50,561 nt of DNA from Solobacterium sp. (GTDB taxonomy: Bacteria > Bacillota_I > Bacilli_A > Erysipelotrichales > Erysipelotrichaceae). The translations under genes and the position numbers were made by a program. Location of the stretch: positions 1 through 50,561 of the forward strand of contig JAILQT010000032.1 of assembly GCA_024698805.1 (NCBI GenBank), given 5' to 3'. Shown piece by piece: positions 44,656 through 50,561 of the stretch (positions are counted from its first letter, which is position 1; each line of letters opens with the position of its first letter). Below the pieces are notes generated by a model. The model ran no database searches, was not told the DNA's origin, and saw nothing but the letters and a program-made list of their open reading frames with translations.

Positions 44656-47600
44656 ATGAAGAGAAGTATTGAGATCCTAACAAAACTGACAATAGCGTTA
44701 AGCTGCGTAATGAGCGGCATAACGGGAATATATGCCGAAGAGGGCGCTGCGCCCGAAGCACAGGTGCAGGAAGAAAACAGATACACACTGAAGGTATCTG
44801 AGAAAAAAGATATAAAAATCACTGAAGGGACTGAGGTTACCGTCATCAATGAGAACGAAGAGAGCATCTATGCAGAACAGGAAGAAGCAGGGATCCTGAC
44901 GGTCGAAGGTCTTGCGGAAACGGAAGACGCAGTCATCCGGGTGATCATGGAAGGGCAGGAGACGATCCTGCATTTTACGGTCATGCCGGAAGAAGACATA
45001 CCTGAAGAAGAGATCACAGAACCGGCCGAAGAGGAGACGCTCACTGAAGAGGCAGAGGTCATCCCGGAAGAAGAAACAGAATGGACAGACACGGAAGCAG
45101 TGATCACGGAAGATGAACCTGCAGAAGAAACGGCAGAAGAGAATCCGGCAGAGGACACGGACGAAGAGGAAGTGATCGTCCCGGGATCCGAAGAGCCTGT
45201 TATTGAAGATACAGAAGTACCGGAAGAAACGGAAGAATATGCTGCGGAAGGGACAGAGTACCCGGAGACCATCGAAGAATATATTGAAGAAGATATCCCG
45301 GAAGAGGAGATCGTTGAACCGGAAGAGATCATTCCTTCCGAAGAGATCCCGGAGGAACTGACGGAAGTCCCGGAAGAAGTGCAGGAAACGGATCCTGCTG
45401 ACCTTACGGAAACATTGGAAGCAGCGGAGGGACCTGCCGTATTTGAAGCACCTGCCTATAACATATCCGTAACGGGCGGAACAGCTTCCCTGAACGGCAG
45501 CACCGTGAAGAAAGCGGAAGAGAATGCCAGGATCACCCTGACAGCGTCCGCAAGATCCGGCTACAGGTTCGCAGGCTGGCTCTCTTCGCAGGTCGTTGTC
45601 GTGAACAATATCTTTACGATGCCCGCGGAGAATGTTTCCGTTGTCGCCCAGTTTGAAAAACTCCCTTGCTGGGAGAATACGGACCAGGGGATCAAATATA
45701 TCCTCGTGAACGGCAATTACGCTTCCGGATGGACCGTGATCGGCAATGATAAATATTACTTCGGCAGCGACAACTGCATGGCGACCGGCTGGACGGATAT
45801 CGGCGGAACGGAATACTGCTTCTCCAATGAAGGCATCCTGCTGAACGATACATGGTACGGCGACTGCTGGGCCAAGTCCGACGGCACGAAGGCAAAGTCC
45901 GAATGGGTCGACGGGAACGAATACTATGTGAATGCCAAGGGCAAAAAGGTCAGCTGGATCAGCTATACAGCCCTCAGCAAGGTCGAGACCAGCACAAGGC
46001 TCGGCTACTATGTGGCGGAGAGCTATACACCGCCCGAACAGAGCATCGCCAGCTATGAACTGGCTTATGAAAAGGGCAACCGCATCATGGTCGCGGACCT
46101 GCGCTTTACGCTGGACGGCGTCGCGGTTTGCAGCCACAACAACAAGATCACCTATGCAAGGAAGACCGACGGCACAGAGCCGGCGCACTACCCGTCCGTA
46201 TCAAAGCTGACGCTTGAGCAGCTGCAGGCATACGATTACGGTATCTATAAAGGAAAGCTCTATCAGGGGACACCGCTCCTCACACTTGAGGAGATGTGCG
46301 CCTGGATCAAAAAGCATTCCGATACAAAACTGTATATCGAGGTCAAATCCCTTGAGAACGGCAGTGCATCCGCTGTGACCGCCCTGCTGAACAAATACGG
46401 CATCGCTTCCAGGACAAGCTATATCTCCAACTACAACGACGCCGGCCAGGTGCAGGCAATGAATGCCGTGCACAAGGCGCTGCCAAAGCTGCGTCTCGGC
46501 CTGTGGGTCGCCGACAGCAAGTCTGCGCAGATCACGGATGATATGATCAAAGTCATCAACAAGGTGAACGGCGACAATGAAGTCTTCCTGTGGTACTGGA
46601 ATACGACACAGCTGAATGACGAAGTCGTCTCGAAGCTTGCGCAGAAGAATATCGGCTACGGCTTCGGCATCCTCTCCAAGTTCAGCAGTATGTTCAGCTA
46701 CTTCCTGAAGGCGGAAAACCATACCTACGCAAGCGAGATCGAGACCAGGGGCCTTGTCTTTGCGGACGAACTGGCACTCCATGCAGGCAACAGGGCTGCA
46801 GACATCGGCTTTAAGCAGGCGGACGGGAACTGGTACTATCTGAAAGCGGACAGGACAAAAGTCACGGGCTGGCTCCTGCTGGACGGCGACTGGTATTATT
46901 TCAACAATAAGGGAGTCATGCAGACGGGCTGGCTGCAGCTGGGCGGACACTGGTTCTGGATGGGCTCCTCCGGTAAGAAAGCGACCGGTTACCGGACGAT
47001 CGATGCAAAGAAGTATTATTTCGATGATTCCGGCGTCCTCTATACCGGCTGGCGGTATATGAATGACAACTGGTACTACTACTATGAGAGCGGCGATAAT
47101 ATCGGCCTCATGGCTAAAGGCTGGGTGAAGAAAGACGGCTTCACATATTACATGCGTTCCACCGGCGTCCGTTTCTCGGGCGGCTTCCTCACCGTTGACG
47201 GCAAGAAGTACTATTTCAACAAGCGCGGTGAGATGCAGACAGGCTGGCTCAAGATCGACGGCATCAACTATTACATGAATGCCAAAGGCGTCATGCTGAC
47301 AGGATGGCAGAAGATCGACGGCAGCTGGTATTATCTGAAGAAGACCGGCGAGATGGCCAAAGGCTGGATCAAACTCGGTAATTACTGGTATTTCCTGAAC
47401 GGGGCCGGCAGGATGATCACCGGGTTCCGGAACATCAGCGGGAAGACATATTATTTCAACAGCTCCGGATGTATGATGAAGGGCTGGCAGAAGATCGGCG
47501 GGTACTGGTATTACCTGGGCACGGACGGCGTACGCGTATACGGCTGGAAAAAGATCGATAAGAAATGGTACTGGTTCGATTCTGCCGGCATCATGGTCAC

Positions 47601-48471
47601 CGGTTTCAGGGAGATAAACAAAAAGACATATTATTTCGCTGCAGGCGGAAAGATGGTCACAGGCCCCCTGACCCTGAACGGGAATAACTATTATTTCGAA
47701 AGCACAGGCATGATGCATACCGGCTGGCTGAAGTATGAAGGAAGCTGGCAGTATTATGATGAAAACGGCGTGATGCTGTTCGGCTGGCAGCACATCGGCA
47801 GGCCGTGGTATTACTTCAACGATGAAGGAAAGATGGTCACAGGCAAAGTGTGGATCGATGAAAAACCTGTCGAATTCACGGAAAAGGGCGAGCTGATCGA
47901 TCTGAACAGCCTGCCGGAAGAGCTCCGCACGACCGGCTGGATCGAAGAGAACGGCGCCTGGAAATACCGGAAAGACGATCTGTACTACGCAGTCGGATGG
48001 CTGAAGCTTGAAAAAGGCTGGTATTATCTGAAAGAAGACTATACCCGTGCTGTCGGATGGATGCGCATCGACGGATTCTGGTATAATTTTGACAGTGAGG
48101 GCGTCATGCGCACCGGCTGGATCAAAACAGGCGACTTCTGGTACTGTACGAATACAAAGGGCCAGATGCTGACAGGCCTGCAGAAGATCACCGGCAAGAC
48201 CTACTTCTTTGCGAACAACGGTGTCATGGCAACAGGCTGGAAACAGATCGGGGACGATTCCTATTACTTCAAGCCGAAAGGCGCTGCGGCGACAGGGAAA
48301 TACACCATCGACGGCAATACATATTTCTTTGATGATTCAGGAAAAATGTATAAAGGGTGGAAAAGGATCGGTACAGACTGGTATTATTTTAAGGCAGACG
48401 GTACGATGGCAGTCAGCACGTCGATCAACGGCTTTAAGGTCGGAAGCGACGGCAGACTGATCACATCATGA
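44656..48471 (+). CDS. Large secreted CW_binding-repeat protein with embedded GDPD-like domain
   Basis: 1271 residues. Signal peptide 1-27 (cleavage IYA before EE). A small N-terminal domain (~40-108) precedes a Glu/Pro/Thr-rich region (~110-262), an InlB-B-like repeat (~270-335: GYRFAGW... FTMPAENVSVVAQF), about four CW_binding repeats, a glycerophosphodiester phosphodiesterase-like domain (~435-712), and about 25 further CW_binding repeats to the end. In the GDPD-like part, PEQSIASYELAYEKGNRIMVADLRFTLDGVAVCSHNN and YIEVK follow the family, and His494 is kept. But the HRG histidine is absent (VAESY there), and the glutamate of the usual IELD is Val479. It may be inactive, binding only, or use different residues. 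GDPD enzymes release glycerol or phosphocholine from phosphodiesters. Confidence 0.85.
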   Translation: MKRSIEILTKLTIALSCVMSGITGIYAEEGAAPEAQVQEENRYTLKVSEKKDIKITEGTEVTVINENEESIYAEQEEAGILTVEGLAETEDAVIRVIMEGQETILHFTVMPEEDIPEEEITEPAEEETLTEEAEVIPEEETEWTDTEAVITEDEPAEETAEENPAEDTDEEEVIVPGSEEPVIEDTEVPEETEEYAAEGTEYPETIEEYIEEDIPEEEIVEPEEIIPSEEIPEELTEVPEEVQETDPADLTETLEAAEGPAVFEAPAYNISVTGGTASLNGSTVKKAEENARITLTASARSGYRFAGWLSSQVVVVNNIFTMPAENVSVVAQFEKLPCWENTDQGIKYILVNGNYASGWTVIGNDKYYFGSDNCMATGWTDIGGTEYCFSNEGILLNDTWYGDCWAKSDGTKAKSEWVDGNEYYVNAKGKKVSWISYTALSKVETSTRLGYYVAESYTPPEQSIASYELAYEKGNRIMVADLRFTLDGVAVCSHNNKITYARKTDGTEPAHYPSVSKLTLEQLQAYDYGIYKGKLYQGTPLLTLEEMCAWIKKHSDTKLYIEVKSLENGSASAVTALLNKYGIASRTSYISNYNDAGQVQAMNAVHKALPKLRLGLWVADSKSAQITDDMIKVINKVNGDNEVFLWYWNTTQLNDEVVSKLAQKNIGYGFGILSKFSSMFSYFLKAENHTYASEIETRGLVFADELALHAGNRAADIGFKQADGNWYYLKADRTKVTGWLLLDGDWYYFNNKGVMQTGWLQLGGHWFWMGSSGKKATGYRTIDAKKYYFDDSGVLYTGWRYMNDNWYYYYESGDNIGLMAKGWVKKDGFTYYMRSTGVRFSGGFLTVDGKKYYFNKRGEMQTGWLKIDGINYYMNAKGVMLTGWQKIDGSWYYLKKTGEMAKGWIKLGNYWYFLNGAGRMITGFRNISGKTYYFNSSGCMMKGWQKIGGYWYYLGTDGVRVYGWKKIDKKWYWFDSAGIMVTGFREINKKTYYFAAGGKMVTGPLTLNGNNYYFESTGMMHTGWLKYEGSWQYYDENGVMLFGWQHIGRPWYYFNDEGKMVTGKVWIDEKPVEFTEKGELIDLNSLPEELRTTGWIEENGAWKYRKDDLYYAVGWLKLEKGWYYLKEDYTRAVGWMRIDGFWYNFDSEGVMRTGWIKTGDFWYCTNTKGQMLTGLQKITGKTYFFANNGVMATGWKQIGDDSYYFKPKGAAATGKYTIDGNTYFFDDSGKMYKGWKRIGTDWYYFKADGTMAVSTSINGFKVGSDGRLITS
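44683..45223 (+). repeat. First copy of a long direct repeat (secretion and linker module)
   Basis: Encodes the signal peptide, N-terminal domain and start of the acidic linker. The second copy is at 50033-50561. The offset changes from 5350 to 5338 bases inside, showing small indels in the linker between well-matched blocks. Confidence 0.9.
46800..48430 (+). repeat. About 25 tandem CW_binding coding repeats
   Basis: Units of about 60 bases encode TGWxKIDGxWYYLNxxGxMx-type repeats. Register is looser than in the 18781 gene, with longer units near 47070-47120 and 47860-47950. The stretch ends in a distinct cap (SINGFKVGSDGRLITS). Confidence 0.85.
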
Positions 48472-48486
48472 CCGGGAGGCAGGATA

Positions 48487-49857
48487 ATGAGCACAAATGA
48501 AACAAAAAAGATCACAGAAAACAGATCAAGGATATTAAGTATTCCTGCGATCCTGACAAGGACACTCCTCCGCTGGAAGCTGATCCTTCTCTGCGGCGTA
48601 TTATTCGCTGCTGCAGGTGCCGGCCTGTCCTACCGGAAACAGGCAAAACAGGCAGCGCCGGAATCCGAAACGGAACAGGTCAAGACAGACCTTACATCTG
48701 ATGAGTACTATGAAAAGATGATCAAGGCCTTTGACCAGGCGATCATCGACAGGTATGAGTACATGGCCGCAACGCTCGTAGACGGGATGGATCCGTATTC
48801 CAACGCTACAGCGGAAGCTGTGCTGTTCGTGGAAAGCCCCTATACGATGAATATCGCGGAAGGTGTTTCCGAGATCGCTACCGGCGACGTAAACGGTAAT
48901 ATGCTCAGCACGACGATCTCCAGGTTTATCCGCTACGGTATCGACTGGAGCTCCATTAAGGAGGAGATCGGCATCGAGGATGACGTACTGCTGAACGAAC
49001 TCGTCGGCGTTGACAACAGTTCCAATATCATCACCGTAACGATCCAGAGCCCGGATCAGGAGATGGCAGACAAGATGCTTACCCTTGTCATCGACCAGTC
49101 AACGGAAAAATTCAAGGACCTGATCCGCATTGCCGATCTGGAGAGCTACAAGATCATGGTCATGGACAGGAACGTTACCAACAGGATCTACAGCTCGAAC
49201 TTCAACTGGCTCACGACAAGGCTGAGTGAGATCCAGAGCTTTACGAATGCAAAGACCAGCTTTGAAAATGAGTACAACAAATCCGGGCTTCTCACCAGTG
49301 CAGAAGAGACAGTCAGCACTTCGTCGATCGTCAAGAGGGGCATCCTCATGTTCATCATCGGCCTGCTGTTCTCCGCATGCGCAGTATTGCTTTATCTGTA
49401 TGCGTCGGCAAAAGTGCTGAGTGCGGCAGAACTGAATGATACATACGGCCTCCGCTCGCTGTCCGTCATGGGCCCGAAGGCCAAAGGCCTCAGTGCAGCG
49501 ATCCTGCGGATCCTGCCGGAAAACAGGAGCACGCTGTCCGAAGACGCAAGATACGAACTTGCCGGAAGCTATGCGGATGAACTGGTGGAAGAAGGCTCCA
49601 GTATCGGCATCGTCAGTGACCTTCCCGCAGAAACAGTTGCAGAGATCACAGACCATCTGAACAGAGTTTCGGAACATGCCGAGTATACAGCCCTCAGCGG
49701 TATCCGGGACAATGTCGAAGACAGGAAGAAACTTTCCAAAGTTGATTATGTCATCCTCGCTGCGGGTACGGAAAAGAGCAGCTATGCGGCAGTGAATGAC
49801 CTGCTTACGCTGACAACGAATTATAAAAAGCCGCTCGTAGGCACGATCACGCTTTGA
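48487..49857 (+). CDS. Chain-length-determinant-like membrane protein (Wzz/CpsC type)
   Basis: 456 residues. An N-terminal helix (~30-47, WKLILLCGVLFAAAGAGLSY), an extracytoplasmic domain with coiled-coil character (~50-275), and a second helix (~284-305, GILMFIIGLLFSACAVLLYLYA) give the Wzz/PCP topology; these proteins control glycan chain length with Wzy. A further ~150-residue cytoplasmic domain follows, with a Rossmann-like feel (SIGIVSDLPAETVAEI, VDYVILAAGTEKSSY) but no Walker A motif, so any kinase-like part is degenerate. It starts 15 bases after the CW-repeat gene with GGGAGGC upstream and probably shares its mRNA. Confidence 0.75.
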   Translation: MSTNETKKITENRSRILSIPAILTRTLLRWKLILLCGVLFAAAGAGLSYRKQAKQAAPESETEQVKTDLTSDEYYEKMIKAFDQAIIDRYEYMAATLVDGMDPYSNATAEAVLFVESPYTMNIAEGVSEIATGDVNGNMLSTTISRFIRYGIDWSSIKEEIGIEDDVLLNELVGVDNSSNIITVTIQSPDQEMADKMLTLVIDQSTEKFKDLIRIADLESYKIMVMDRNVTNRIYSSNFNWLTTRLSEIQSFTNAKTSFENEYNKSGLLTSAEETVSTSSIVKRGILMFIIGLLFSACAVLLYLYASAKVLSAAELNDTYGLRSLSVMGPKAKGLSAAILRILPENRSTLSEDARYELAGSYADELVEEGSSIGIVSDLPAETVAEITDHLNRVSEHAEYTALSGIRDNVEDRKKLSKVDYVILAAGTEKSSYAAVNDLLTLTTNYKKPLVGTITL

Positions 49858-49871
49858 TCCTTATGAACAGG

Positions 49872-49893
49872 ACCGGTCACCGACCGGTTTTTT
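49872..49893 (+). terminator. Intrinsic terminator after the chain-length gene
   Basis: ACCGGTC (49872-49878), ACC loop, GACCGGT (49882-49888), then six T. Compact and convincing. Confidence 0.92.
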
Positions 49894-49908
49894 CGTGGCA
49901 AATCACGA

Positions 49909-49937
49909 TTCTCAATTACACGGAAAATTGTTATCAT
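49909..49937 (+). promoter_or_regulatory. Promoter of the last (partial) CW-type gene
   Basis: TTCTCA (49909-49914), a 17-base spacer, and TATCAT (49932-49937) preceded by TGT, an extended -10. The same TGTTATCAT string is used by the rpsJ promoter. Transcription start near 49944, leader of about 60 bases with GGAGGA before the ATG. Confidence 0.55.
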
Positions 49938-50005
49938 ATAGGATATTACTGCAGAAATAATGCATGGAACGCATATCCTGCATTCCGTGCTGCGGCAGGA
50001 GGAAC

Positions 50006-50561
50006 ATGAAAAACTTGATCAGGGGAATCGTGAAACTGACAATAGCGTTAAGCTGCGTAATGAGCGGCATAACGGGGATATATGCCGAAGAGGAGACTGC
50101 ACCTGAAGCAGAAGTGCAGGAGGAAAACAGATACACACTGAAGGTATCTGAGAAAAAAGATATAAAAATCACTGAAGGGACTGAGGTTACCGTCATCAAT
50201 GAGAACGAAGAGAGCATCTCTGCGGAACAGGAAGAAGCAGGGATCATAACTGTCGAAGGTCTTGCGGAAACGGAAGACGCAGTCATCCGGGTGATCATGG
50301 AAGGGCAGGAGGAGCTCCTGCATTTTGAGGTCGTGCCGGAAGAGCCTGAAGAGATCACAGGCGAAGAAGAGTACACGGCAGAAGAGGATGCACTCCCTGA
50401 AGAGGGGGAGGTCATCACGGAAGAAGACCCTGAAGAATGGATGACGGATGATGAACCTGCAGAAGAAACGGCAGAAGAGGATCCGGCAGAGGACACGGAC
50501 GAAGAGGAAGTGATCGTCCCGGGATCCGAAGAGCCTGTTATTGAAGATACAGAAGTACCGG
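50006..50561 (+). CDS. Secreted protein, N-terminal part (partial at window end), paralogue of the 1271-residue protein
   Basis: 185 residues before the window ends. Signal peptide with IYA cleavage site (residues ~1-26), the same small N-terminal domain as the protein at 44656 (TLKVSEKKDIKITEGTEVTV), and the same Glu-rich linker. DNA is about 93% identical to 44683-44987, and 111 of 112 bases match over 45112-45223. The start at 50006 follows GGAGGA. By analogy the rest probably includes CW_binding repeats and an effector domain, but that lies outside the window. Confidence 0.8.
   Translation, partial: MKNLIRGIVKLTIALSCVMSGITGIYAEEETAPEAEVQEENRYTLKVSEKKDIKITEGTEVTVINENEESISAEQEEAGIITVEGLAETEDAVIRVIMEGQEELLHFEVVPEEPEEITGEEEYTAEEDALPEEGEVITEEDPEEWMTDDEPAEETAEEDPAEDTDEEEVIVPGSEEPVIEDTEVP
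50033..50561 (+). repeat. Second copy of the long direct repeat (runs to window end)
   Basis: Matches 44683-45223 with about 93% identity in the first 300 bases and near-perfect identity in the last 112. The match may continue beyond the window. Confidence 0.9.

Noticed and set aside
46201-47793. Long minus-strand open frame (530 residues) opposite the large CW-repeat gene
   Set aside because: It mirrors the 60-base repeats of the real gene, has no ribosome-binding site or family match, and repeats like its template. Similar long antisense frames at 1231-2244, 29814-30998, 33352-34416 and 44698-46188 were rejected for the same reason.
44683-50561. Direct repeats as ends of a mobile element
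   Set aside because: The repeats are coding 5' ends of paralogous genes; no transposase, integrase, terminal inverted repeat or target duplication was seen.

Overview
The window looks like chromosome from a moderate-GC Firmicute, most likely Erysipelotrichia-like. Evidence: a str/S10/spc/alpha ribosomal super-operon in Firmicute order, a four-cysteine zinc S14, no rpsD between rpsK and rpoA, no rpmD, no map, and many extracellular proteins with 20-residue cell-wall-binding (CW_binding/choline-binding type) repeats. The first ~1.4 kb (3' end of fusA and 5' part of tuf) has sequence signatures closer to Clostridia (Lachnospiraceae/Ruminococcaceae-like), so a chimeric assembly junction or a recombination tract inside tuf is possible.

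Layout. 1-2273: end of fusA, then tuf with its own promoter and a terminator. 2309-3671: two small accessory genes (DUF975 membrane protein, barstar-like protein). 3672-4115: non-coding region with the S10 promoter and a structured leader. 4116-17727: 28 genes in one direction, rpsJ to rplQ, including secY, adk, infA and rpoA, ending at a strong terminator. 17796-24623: a sugar nucleotidyltransferase, two secreted CW-repeat proteins (one with a C39-like papain-fold domain), a VanZ-like protein and a DapB-like dehydrogenase. 24879-40729: a tightly packed, co-directional surface-polysaccharide locus of 14 genes with many ATGA or TAATG overlaps. 40847-43498: an ECF sigma/anti-sigma pair and an M20 amidohydrolase. 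43570-50561: a LicD-family protein on the minus strand, a 1271-residue CW-repeat protein with an embedded GDPD-like domain, a chain-length-determinant-like protein, and the start of another secreted protein that duplicates the N-terminus of the 1271-residue one.

How the genes may work together. The polysaccharide locus has two initiating phosphoglycosyltransferases (one a tandem protein with a degenerate first catalytic domain), two GT2 enzymes, a GlfT2-like galactofuranosyltransferase, a DUF4422 transferase, two putative polymerases, an ABC exporter and a Wzx flippase. It also has an IspD-like cytidylyltransferase, an epimerase/dehydratase and LicD, which together suggest that a CDP-activated group is made and transferred as a phospho-substituent. 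The flanking CW-repeat proteins are good candidates for proteins that bind that decorated glycan. The most unusual elements are the tandem phosphoglycosyltransferase, the CW-repeat protein with a GDPD-like domain lacking key residues, and the proposed link between glycan decoration and wall-binding proteins. No tRNA, rRNA, CRISPR array, insertion sequence or replication origin was recognised.
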